A DNA stretch of 64,000 bases, taken from assembly GCF_964275005.1 (NCBI RefSeq), contig NC_092693.1:29090173-29154172 (forward strand), given 5' to 3'. Made by a program: the position numbers and the translations under genes. How positions within the stretch are numbered: position 1 is the stretch's first letter; each line of letters starts with the position of its first letter. The DNA is from Diadema setosum (taxonomy: Eukaryota > Echinodermata > Echinoidea > Diadematoida > Diadematidae). The notes below the pieces were generated by a model. It searched no databases. It saw nothing but the letters and a program-made list of their open reading frames with translations, and was not told where the DNA came from. This document shows positions 40,152 through 49,475 of this stretch, in pieces.

Positions 40152-40519
40152 AAGCATTTAATTTATATAATAAAGGTCAGTTCCCTTGCGAGAATCCCTA
40201 ATGATCAAATCATTAAAGTTCACAATCTACAAAGTGTGTTGTTGTTTTTTTCTAAATAAATGAAAAGAGTGCTCCTTTTTGTTACCATGGCAACAACGGT
40301 ATTTAGTGCAAATGATTCATGATAGCTTTCCGGCCCTATAGTAGTCTACATATATGTGGCAGTAAAGTGCTTTATGTGCAAAAATGATCTATAACCAAAA
40401 CTGAAAAGACCAGTATCACACATTTCATATTGACTTTCAATGAAGGATAACCATGTACACTAGGTCATTCTCAAGGTCATTTTCAAGGTCATGGCGTTTA
40501 TGACATTTTATCTTGTAAT

Positions 40520-41120
40520 TGTCCCCGCCGAATTCGAGCAGGGGACTATGAAATGGGCTCCGTACGTGTGTGTGTCCGTGTGTCCGTGCGTCCATGTGTC
40601 TGTGTGTGCGTCCGTGTGAGATCAAAATCTTCAATTTGCTACTTCTCTGTCATTTATGAGCCAATTTTGACTCTGTTTGCTTTATATGATAGCACTAAAT
40701 GGGAGCTTTGAAACTTCAACACAGAATTTCAGTTGTGACCTTTGACCTTGACCTTTGACCTATATTGTACATTTTGCTACAAAATGCTACTCCTTCGCCA
40801 CTTCTAACCCGATTTCGATTCCGTTTGCTTTATGTGATGGCACTAGGTGAGGGCTTCGAAACTTCTACACAGAATTTTGACCTTTGACTTCTTTGACCTT
40901 TGACCTTGATTTTTGACCTATATTGTACGTTTTGCTACAAAATGCTACTCCTTCGCCATTTCTAACCCGATTTCAATTCCGTTTGCTTTATGTGATGGCA
41001 CTAGGTGAGGGCTTCAAAACTTCTACACAGAATTTTGACCTTTGACTTCTTTGACCTTTGACCTTGATTTTTGACCTATATTGTACATTTTGCTACAAAA
41101 TGCTACTTTCGGCGGGGACA
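40520..41120. mobile_element. 601 bp element with 13 bp inverted ends and 158 bp tandem repeats
   Basis: Ends TGTCCCCGCCGAA (40520-40532) and TTCGGCGGGGACA (41108-41120) are perfect inverted repeats. The interior has a GTGTGTCCGTG-rich segment and about 2.9 copies of a 158 bp unit (CTACAAAATGCTAC recurs at 40777, 40935 and 41093). Each unit carries TGACCTTTGACCT, the complement of the DR1 site AGGTCAAAGGTCA, at 40736-40748, 40749-40761, 40894-40906 and 41052-41064. It is nested in the left part of the larger element. Non-coding. Confidence 0.75.
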
Positions 41121-41974
41121 TATATTACGCACCGCGTAATTTCTACTTTTCCTTGTTTTATATGTGAAAACTTAAAGTTTTCCACTGCCTCCTCTAAGGC
41201 TGTACAAGTACATGGTTGTATAATAGCATCATTTTAATTCATCATAGATCTGCAACATTTGCCCTTCCACCAAACTGACAACAACACATAGAACAGAATA
41301 GAATAATATGGAATAGCATATCTATACTGTTATTAACAAATGTTCCTTGGATTCTTCTTCTTGGATAGTCTACATACATGTCTAATTCAATATGGATAGT
41401 CCATTCAATCCATTCAATGTATTCAATGAGGATGAAATGCAGGATGTTTCTTTACCGTAAGGTGAAAGTCTGTTTCTAAATTATCTCAGTACCTGAAAAT
41501 GAAGATAGAGGGGCAAAAAATAATAGATATCTTACAAAATATATAATGTATTATCATGCTTGATTTTAATATACATGAACTTGAGAGGATAAATATACTT
41601 TGTTTCCTTACCCTGATGATGGATATAGTTTGTTCTGCAAAATTATAAAAAGTACTGACAACTATGACTCCAATTAAAGACATAACATACCTCTTGAATG
41701 AAATTTTTTGAAAATAGAGGAGAACAATAGATGAGTATTGCTCTTTGCTATCAATATCCGATTGTTCAAATCAAGCAATAATCACACTAAGTCCAATGGA
41801 GGCTGCAAAAGGAAAAAGATATATCAAGTTATAAAAATAATTATCTATGCCGCCCAAGGCTTTTGGAGCAATAAAACGTGGATTCCAGAAAGACTGAATA
41901 ACAAGGAACTGAGCAACAAGTAAAAGTCAGCTGAAGTCCAACGCGCAAAAAGTTAACCAACATATAACACATAT
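41121..41974. other. Interior of the composite element, no gene recognised
   Basis: AT-rich sequence between the nested 601 bp element and the end of the gypsy pol remnant. I looked for the missing C-terminal part of the C2HC protein on the minus strand and did not recognise it. Confidence 0.45.
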
Positions 41975-42448
41975 CTAACGAGATGAAAGAACAATGACAA
42001 GTCTGATCAGTAATGGAGATGAGCCGGATGGAGCCTTCCGTCGTGTAGAGCGTCGGAGCGTGGGAGGGAAGGGGTCAGCGTCTGGTGCTGCAGGGAGAGG
42101 CTCCTCCTTACGTCCCGGGGCATTGAATGGAAAGAGAACACAGACGGAGCAGGGCAGACGGCAGCGTGGTTCCAGGCCCACAGGCAACTGTGAGGTAGGG
42201 GCGTGGTCTGGTGAGTTGGAGAAAACGGGCTGATCACTTGGGCTGACTATGGCTGTCACCCCACACGTCGTGGTGGGGTGAATGGCACGAGGTGGAGGCG
42301 AGACCGTGGAGGGGCCTGGGTATGTGTTGAGGGTCGCCCAAGGGATAACCGGCTGGTACATGCAGAGGAACTTCCTGTTATGGAGTGTGACACGTCCTGA
42401 GCTGTCCACCCTGATGACATACTGGTCGAACTGGCGCGCTTCAACCAC
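41975..42448 (-). pseudogene. gypsy post-integrase C-terminal region
   Basis: A 157-codon open segment starting VEARQFDQYVIRVDSSGRVT and LHNRKFLCMYQPV. This basic chromodomain-like tail follows integrase in many gypsy elements. It is followed by a Pro/Ser-rich stretch and an Arg-rich end (RRSTRRKAP). No LTR follows within the next few hundred bases. Confidence 0.6.
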
Positions 42449-42474
42449 TATTCCAGTCTAATTGTCCCACTTTG

Positions 42475-43303
42475 TCAGGTGGGGGCCTGTTTGGTTCTGG
42501 ATGCGGATGTCGTCACCAACGGAAAGTGGGGGGAGTACCCGTGTGTGGGCGGAGAGAAGTCCGGCAGCGTGCATGTGCCTATTCCGCAAGGCCTTCTCCC
42601 GCGATGAAAGAATGTCCCGCCATGTTGAGTGGGGACGATACTTGCCCGGGTGGATGGGGATGAAATCCTGGATAGGCCGACCGAAGGCACACTGAGCAAG
42701 GGATAGGCAAGTGTCACGGTCGGGAGTGTTCCGATACTGCAGGATGGCATGCTGGAATTCATCAGTGTCATATCAGCAGTGGTGTTCCCGGCGATGAGAC
42801 GTTTGACCGTCTTGACCCCGACCTCTGCACGGCAATTACTGCGTGGAAACGCGACAGAGGAGATGTGATGGTGGACCCCCAAGCCCGGAGAAATGTCCTG
42901 GTCTTGTTGGACGTGAACTCAGGCCCACCGTCAGAGGTGAGCTTGTCGCTAATGCCATAGGTGATCTTCCATGATCGGCCAATTACTGTATCTGTCCACT
43001 ACAACGAGGAAGGACCGACCATGATAGTGGAAGTAATCGGCCATGAGGCACTGGAATGGATATGCAGGGCTGACGGGTGGGTGGGGGGGGGGGGGAAGCG
43101 CACGGCTGAGAGGGAGCCATGCAGTTGCATGTTGAACATCGTGCCTGCAGGTCCGTTATGTCAGATGAAATCCCAGGCCAGAAGAAGGAGAATTCAGCCC
43201 TGGAATACATTTGAGAAACCCCTTGGTTGCCTGAGTGGAGGGCTCGAAGGGCCTTCTCTCGCAGAGTGGAGGGAATCACGATACGGTCGTTGTAGAACAC
43301 CAT
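42475..43303 (-). pseudogene. gypsy integrase remnant
   Basis: 43303 to about 43100 encodes the H2C2 zinc domain: ALHSGNQGVSQMYSRAEFSF then a CSTCN pair. Further on, in other frames, are the core block [20 protein letters not shown] (about 42940-42890) and [14 protein letters not shown] (about 42830). The post-core region runs to 42475. At least three frame changes and a run of G near 43085 interrupt it. Confidence 0.7.
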
Positions 43304-43348
43304 CCCATCAAAACTGGATAGACCATCGTGAAAAAATGGTGATTCTGG

Positions 43349-43946
43349 CGAAGATCAACAGGTAAGTCATCGCGGCAGTCTGGGAAGCCATTCTCCATCA
43401 AGTCGAGTAAGAGGGGGAAGGGGGGGGGGTCGCTGGAGGTGGCTAAGAGGATGTCGTCCCAAGTGACTGACTCAACGATGGCATTGTCATCGGGGGTACC
43501 CTGGGCGCAAACCTGTGGAGTGTCCGCCATGCCCTCCACACAACACTGGCAGGCAGCTAGGATGGCACGTGGGAGTTCGACGTGGCCAGACTCACTAGTG
43601 GGTCCCTGGAGGTTGGCGGATATCATCCGGGAGGTGTAGCGGCTTGGACGAAGATCAACAGGTAAGTCATTGTGGCAGTCTGGGAAGCTATTCTCTACCA
43701 AGTCGAGTAAGAGGGGGGGGGGGGGTCGCTGGAAGTGGCTAAGAGGATGTCATCCCAAGTGACCGACTCAACGATAGCATTGTCATCGGGGGTACCCTGG
43801 GCGCACACCTATGGAGTGTCCGTCATGCCCTCCACACAACAGCGGGTGGCAGCTAGGATGCCACATGGGAGTTCGATGTGGCCAGACTCACTAGTGGGTC
43901 CCTGGAGGTTGGCGATGTCATCCGGGAGGTGTAGCGGCTGGGACTC
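43349..43946 (-). repeat. 300 bp tandem duplication inside the gypsy pol
   Basis: 43349-43648 and 43649-43946 are direct copies with a 300 bp period. CGAAGATCAACAGGTAAGTC recurs at 43349 and 43649. They correspond to the linker between RNase H and integrase. The copies differ at scattered positions and in poly-G length, so the duplication is not brand new. Confidence 0.85.
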
Positions 43947-44500
43947 ACTAACTGGATGGCATAAGAGAGCATCAGCCACAGTGTGACAAAGGCCCGGGAT
44001 GTGCACCACACGGAACCAATATCGCAGGGTCCTCTCCTTGAGGTTGGGAAAATGAGGGTTTGGGCTGGTGTCAAGAGAGCGATCACCACATATCTTCAAC
44101 AGAGGCTTGTGATCCACAGCGACAGTCAAGTCAGAGCACCCAAGGACAAAATGACGCGCCTTATCGAGGGCATCCAGAACTTCCAGAACCCAGATGTGAA
44201 CCGGATGCCGACGAGGGTGACCCGGCAACCAGACTTGCAGCAGAAGGGCTTGGTGCTCCGGCACGGGTAGTGCTTCTGTAGCAGCCAAAAACCGATCCCG
44301 TCCTTTGATCAATCCGTGGCCAGGCAGGTGGGTCTTCCCTTGTCAAAGATAGTGACACCTTCCTGGATCTCCCCGATGATCAGGGACTTTGCTTCATCAA
44401 AGAGCTCTTGCAGGATGTCTGTCCATTGAAAATGGCTGCCTGGCTTGAGGAGTCTTCTGAAGGGAAGCATCTGGTCTGCAGAGGCAAAGGTGTAGGACAC
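43947..44500 (-). pseudogene. gypsy RT thumb and RNase H remnant
   Basis: 44500-44309 gives the connection region (FRRLLKPGSHFQWTDILQEL). After a frame change, 44312-43947 gives the later RNase H portion (DLTVAVDHKPLLKICGDRSL and LRYWFRVVHIPGLCHTVADA), the usual DHKPL and HxPGxxNxxADxLSR-like blocks. The central acidic residues fall in the frame-shifted zone. Confidence 0.65.
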
Positions 44501-44506
44501 CTTGTT

Positions 44507-45170
44507 CTACAGGCTGAACCAGCTGCGGACATCGGTGACGTTCTCAGGTGCGGGGAATTCGCGGATGGCCTGGAGGAAGCACGGGCAGGGGCGGACAGTC
44601 GCTGGGGTTATCTCGAATCTGGCAAACTCGATGGTCTGCTGTGCAAAGACGAACTTGGATGAGTTCAAGGTGATGCCGTTGTGGCCACATACATCAAGCC
44701 ACCTGAATACTACGCTATCCAACCACATGAGTGTGTCGTCCACACACTTTGTCTTCGCTGGGAAGTCTGCCACGATGTCATCAACCCGGCGGCTATAGCA
44801 GTCCCCCGAGTCGATGTACCCCTGTAGGGCCATGAGGTACCAATAGCGACCCCACGGGGTGATAAAGGCGGTGAGATGGCGGTCCCGCACATCAAGGGGA
44901 ACGCTGTGATATCCATTCCATGCATCAAACAGAGTTTTGTGCATGTTAGATGGAACCACACGGGCCTGGTGGAACGGGGATTGTGTATGGTGGGTGTCGC
45001 GGGTAGCATGGCGATTGAGTGCCTGGAAGTCAACCGTATGCCTGGGCTTACCCGAGTCGGACGTTCTGATCAAGGCCCTTCTTCACGTCATCCTGCCAAC
45101 GGATGGGGATGGGTATGGGGGTATGGTGAGCCACTGGTTTGGCTCCCGTTTCCACGAGTAGGCGCATAGG
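44507..45170 (-). pseudogene. gypsy reverse transcriptase domain, frame-broken
   Basis: One frame (ending near 45048) carries the pre-RT stretch LLVETGAKPVAHHTPIPIPI. A second frame (45073-44507) continues with GKPRHTVDFQALNRHATRD, the WGRYWYL block and, at 44732-44746, CVDDT, corresponding to the YxDD catalytic motif with Cys at the first position. It runs to VRSWFSL at the thumb. The break between the two frames lies near 45070. A non-functional remnant. Confidence 0.75.
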
Positions 45171-45429
45171 GGGACCAGACATCATCGGTAGGGGCTGGTG
45201 ATCACACACATTGAAAGTGCTGGACCGGTAGTATGCAAGTCTCCAAGTCTCGCACAGTTCTCCTCGGTTACCAGGAAGGGGAGGGAAGTGGGAAGTGGGA
45301 AGGGGCCTCACGTCATGGGCATGGGAAATCAGGTATGGGGGTACTGTCCGGTTGCGACGTGATTGGGGATGAATCCTCTTCATCAATGCGGCCACGCACA
45401 CCCCCTATTCAACAAGGTGAAACAGTAGA

Positions 45430-47130
45430 CATAACCGTCAGGCTTGCATCGATTGACGGGCGATAGCTGATAGTGCTCAGAGTTGGTACGCTCTCCGGCC
45501 TGAATAAGCCTGTTAAAAGCAGTCCAGCTGGGGAAATTCTGATGTTTGTCATCACATTCTTGGAACATCACTTCCTCAGGCGCCAACCTAGTCAAGAACC
45601 AAGCAAAATCATTTTTCCTTGCTACAGCATTTTCAGAAGACGATGCTGTCAGAAGATCTTGATCAACTACTAGTTTCTCTAGCTGGTCCTTTCCTTGGAA
45701 CTGATTGGTATGGCATCACTGCATTTGGCTCGGGCTTAATGGAACGCCTGCAATTGTTGACGGCGCCGTCAGATTTTGTGTTTCGAGCATTGGTGGAAGA
45801 CTCTGACAACCCTGTTTCTTGATGTCTAGTTTGTAGTACTATGCCACTAGTGCAGCGTGTAGTTCCACGTCCAGAGAGCGTCTCTTCTTGAAGGTCACTG
45901 TTATATCCCAACAAAATATCTCAAATACACCATTTTGTCAGTTGCTTGGCAAATTGGAGTAAGTCTTTGAGACATTTTCTTCAAGCAAAGTTTCCATCTC
46001 TTCTACCTGTGTGTGAGACAAACCATGACCCATTCTGTTAAAGACAGTTATCATTTCTGAAGATCCACCTAGGGTTCTTACAAGGAAAGGAAGTGCCACA
46101 TGCTTTGGAGTTTTTACTCGTCCCCGACTCATGGCATGTATGAGATCTTGACTGATAGAGAGGACTTGACGATGGATGATAGCTGGTACAGAAACCCATT
46201 GATCTACTTGAAACTTGCATTTTCCGTGAATAATGCAGGCCAGCAGGTTATACACGCAGAATTCGGAATGTGAACATTGTTCTCATCTTTATCTTCAGGC
46301 CTAATGGGTTGGGAGACCGCTGAATTCACCTGAAGTAGAGCCTGTTGTACGATAACTACCACATGTTGCAAGCTTTTTCCCTCACTTTCATCATTTGAGA
46401 TGATGTCCCTGCTCCATGCTTCTTCTTCCACAGAAGTAGATGCAGACTGCACACCTGCCTCAGCAAGTTGGCCCTTTGGTACCTCTTCAAGGAATACCAT
46501 CTCAGACTGGGAACGATTCTTCGGATTCCAAGAAGACAATTGATTTCCATAGTGGCTCACTATTCTTCTGTTAAGTTTTTCTGATCGATAGTCAGATTCA
46601 GTGCCAGCATCAAAGAGGAGCTCTTTGAACTTCCTAAGAAGATCAGCCATCTGCATTACCTTCATATCCTTGATTATTTCAGTATTGATGTATTCCTTTA
46701 AGGCATCAAATGCAGCATCATATGAGCTTGTAATGTGAGCATCGTTCTTCTGAGTCAAGCGTTCCAAGGATTTGCGCTTCATGAAGCGTTTGTGACAACT
46801 CTTATGGTATCTGATGTGCTTGACTGTGAGATCTCTGATGGCTAGTAGGAGTTCTTCATCTTCTCTGACTTCTGTGGCTCTTTGGATGTTTTCGGCAACC
46901 TCCTGAGATTGGCAAGTTATAAGAGTCTCTGCCACCCTACTACCCGAGTGTGACTTGACATAGGTCATTGCTTGGCAAAAGATACATTTCCTGAGATCTC
47001 TTGGAGCAATGCTAGCTCTAGTTGTTTGCTTTTCAGGTAGTGGTCCATCATGAATAGATGGAGAAGTACTCTCACTCACAACTGACCGCTTGACCGGCTG
47101 GTGGGATACATTAAGTGAAAAGGCATCCAT
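45430..47130 (-). pseudogene. Broken gene for a C2HC-type protein of an uncharacterised family
   Basis: The first frame runs from ATG at 47130 for about 290 codons. It has CxxC (C49, C52), then H109/C112/H113 (YHKSCHKRF), probably one C2HC zinc site, followed by a helical charged region. After a frameshift near 46250, a second frame (46255-45938) carries VHRQ-like RQVLSISQDLIHAMSRGRVK and TPKHVALPFLVRTLGGS. A third (45914-45663) carries LQEETLSGRGTTRCTSGIV. A fourth (about 45690-45430) carries RLAPEEVMFQECDDKHQNFP and SWTAFNRLI. I recall this motif order from unnamed proteins scattered in cnidarians, molluscs and other invertebrates, which continue further C-terminally. Here the sequence stops at the gypsy remnant. 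It lies inside inverted arms, so it may be the element's own protein. Function unknown. Confidence 0.65.
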
Positions 47131-47438
47131 ATCTGAAAAAAAGAGTTCATACACAAACAAGTTTATAATTAAATCTACTAGTGATATAAAACGTGACATA
47201 AAGTGCAAATAAAAAAAATACTTTAAATGAAATATTCCCTGAGATTTTATGAAAGTGATTTAAAGGAAGAGCTTGTGGAAATAAAGGTTTTCGATGGAAA
47301 TGGAGATCCTGTATATTTTTGTCTGACAGTTATTTATTTATTTTTTGGGCTAAAACAATTTTAAAAAAATGTAAATCAAATGGTCTACATTTTCACTACT
47401 TTGTGGCACGTTTTATGAAATAGCGTCCGCACGTGGCA

Positions 47439-47465
47439 ACCTTCAGATAATGAATATCTGAAGGT
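47439..47465. repeat. Perfect 11 bp-arm hairpin
   Basis: ACCTTCAGATA (47439-47449) and TATCTGAAGGT (47455-47465) with a 5 nt loop. It lies in the putative intron between 47133 and 48447. Confidence 0.8.
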
Positions 47466-48447
47466 CACCATAATACCATTAAAATTTCTTATGGAACCAA
47501 ATTTAGATCATGACTTGTTTTACATCTGCACCAAATTTTAGAGCAATCGCTTGAAAAAGAAAGAAAATAGACTAATAGCTTGGACTAAGTAGTGATCACT
47601 ATGTCCATTGCGCCCTTGACCTAGATCTGGTCTTCCTTTTGGTTTAAATCATACTGACTTTGTTCTTAAATATGAGAATGTTTTTTTCTTTATATCAAAT
47701 TTTATCATCTTAATTCCGGTATTTTCCCACTTTGTTCAGCGTTTATTTTGACCAACATTGACTGGGTTTTTCTTTTGTTTTGTTTAAATTGATCATGGCA
47801 TTTCCATTATCTTGGTCCTGATATTTTATCTTAGACTCAGTCTAAGTCACTAAGTCTTATTCCTGATATTGATTTAATATGTGCCTGAGCCTTATGATGT
47901 TCTTAATCATATTCTAAATCTTAATATTAGGATAGGGTAAAAGGTTTTGCTCACTAGCAAAGACCAATGATCGTAGTATTGATAACATATTTATTCATCA
48001 GCTCATAACGTGATCGTGATCTTGGTCCTGGTTTAACATTTTGGTCTAAATTAAAAAAAAAAAAACAGTTTTGAACCTAATTCTTGCATTGGTCCATATT
48101 CTTTACCTAATCTTGATGATATACAGATATAATGATTTTAATCTGACTATTGTTATCTATTTGTCACAATGCCAATGCTCCTAATCTGAACAACTGATTT
48201 CCTTTTTGATAGCTTGGACAAACTGAGATTTAACGAAGACTACGCTTTAGCCTTTAATGAAAGTTCATATAACTTACATGAAAATTAATATATGGGACTA
48301 ATCTTTCAAGAACTTGGTTTTCTAGTTCTAAATATTGAGATCAAAGATTAACACAAACTTTGTAAACACTTACCTATTGTAATCAATGCTCTCTGTTCGT
48401 GGTGTATCAGCTGGTTAGCTTTCTCCCTTATGACAAAAACAACTTAC

Positions 48448-48495
48448 ACCTGGATCATGCCATCAAAGAAATATTTCCGCCATTTCCGCCATCTT
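48448..48495 (-). promoter_or_regulatory. Putative non-coding first exon with AAGATGGCGG motif
   Basis: On the minus strand, AAGATGGCGG (48495-48486), a YY1/initiator-like sequence common at transcript starts, is followed after about 40 nt by a donor (GTAAGTTG, starting at 48447). An acceptor (TTTTTTTCAG, next exon from 47132) lies just before the ATG of the C2HC gene. The ATG in this motif opens only a ten-codon frame. This could be a 5' exon of the C2HC gene; no transcript evidence. Confidence 0.35.
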
Positions 48496-48681
48496 TGTCT
48501 TCTTCAGATGTAGAAGTATTATTTCATATTTGGACAAAAGAGGGCGCTTTTTTAATGATCTGAAAACTTATTTTTTGATGTCATGGTGCTCCTTTAGCAT
48601 TGCTTAGTATATCATTTTTTTTTCTTTGCAGTGTTTATTACATAACCATGTTATAAAACTGCAAGATGTCAGTGTATCATA

Positions 48682-48726
48682 TGACCTTGAGCATGACCTT
48701 GAGAATGACCTTGAGAATGACCTAGA
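48682..48726 (-). repeat. TCAAGGTCA array, right arm
   Basis: On the minus strand three units (48682-48690, 48694-48702, 48706-48714) and a fourth, mutated one (48718-48726) are spaced 12 bp apart. This mirrors the left-arm array at 40107-40151. Confidence 0.85.
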
Positions 48727-49318
48727 AATGACACTGAACACTGACCTGACAAAAATATTTAATTGTTCATATGTCAATCATTTTGGTCCTTTATTGGGAC
48801 AGTCAATAATTTTTAATGAAGTTTTGGTTTTAAGACTGTACACTTTACAGGCATTATTGCCCTTACTGGAGCTTTGTGTAGGCAAAATCACGTTTTCATG
48901 CTCTTTACATGACTTCAGTTGCCATGGTAACAAATTGGTAGTCTGCCTCAACATGGGAAAATTGAAGTCATTAGACACTATTCTTTATGAATATGCTCCG
49001 TTATAACGAATTTTGTCCATTTTTATTGAATAATGCCAATATCAAATAACATTTACTAAAATTTTGACAATGCATTGATATGACTTACAATGAAAAGAGT
49101 CACATGACATTCAAACGGCATTAGTACCCATAATGCAACACTCATGTTCATTTAAACCAATCATTTTTCAAGAAATTTATTCAACCTACATTCTTACAAA
49201 ATACTACTTATATGCTAAGAATATGTTCAGAAAAAATAACCTTTGAACTATTTAACCCAATTTCTTGATTTGACACTGAAATTGCACACACTACCAAAGG
49301 TTGTGATATATCAACTGC

Positions 49319-49332
49319 GTTGCCATGGTAAC
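49319..49332. promoter_or_regulatory. X-box-like palindrome, right arm
   Basis: GTTGCCATGGTAAC, the inverted counterpart of the site at 39508-39521. A second copy is at 48918-48931. Both match the RFX X-box consensus; binding is not shown. Confidence 0.5.
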
Positions 49333-49475
49333 GATCAAGAGTTCAAGGTAAAAAATGTCATTTCCATGAACTACAGACTTGTACCTATCTTTTGGAAACA
49401 AGAAATCTTGGGCCCTCCGGGGGTGCAACCAAATCGAAAAATAAGGGCTTTTTCAGACTTGGCTCATGGACTAAT

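Larger units (their letters stand above)
41975..45425 (-). mobile_element. Decayed Ty3/gypsy pol without LTRs
   Basis: On the minus strand the order is reverse transcriptase, RNase H, linker, integrase zinc domain, integrase core and post-integrase tail, which is the Ty3/gypsy (Metaviridae) order. Gag, protease, both LTRs and a primer-binding site are not seen. The frame is broken repeatedly. The GC content and CpG content are much higher than in the flanks. The 5' edge abuts the broken C2HC gene near 45425-45440, so this insertion probably removed or displaced that gene's 3' half. Confidence 0.75.
39376..49475. mobile_element. Composite 10.1 kb element with long inverted arms
   Basis: Left arm from 39376 and right arm ending 49475 are inverted relatives. 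Both begin TAGTCCATGAGCCAAG. They share CCC(A/G).GGGGCCCAAGAT-type sequence, GATAGGTACAAGTCT, and ACTCTTGATCGTTACCATGG followed by CAACGCAGTTGATATATCAC. The first 170 bp or so align well. Further in they diverge but keep the same motif order: X-box palindromes, then 12 bp arrays of TCAAGGTCA. A TA flanks or begins both ends. Inside on the minus strand is a broken C2HC protein gene (47130-45430), with a decayed gypsy pol and a small tandem-repeat element nested within. It is read as an old large DNA transposon; the class is unknown. Confidence 0.6.

Noticed and set aside
41994..45466. Numerous plus-strand open frames over 60 codons
   Set aside because: They mirror the GC-rich gypsy pol on the opposite strand and show no domain of their own.
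42000..45500. Search for LTRs of the gypsy element
   Set aside because: No pair of direct repeats of LTR size with TG...CA ends was seen around the pol remnant; the 300 bp direct repeat is internal pol sequence.
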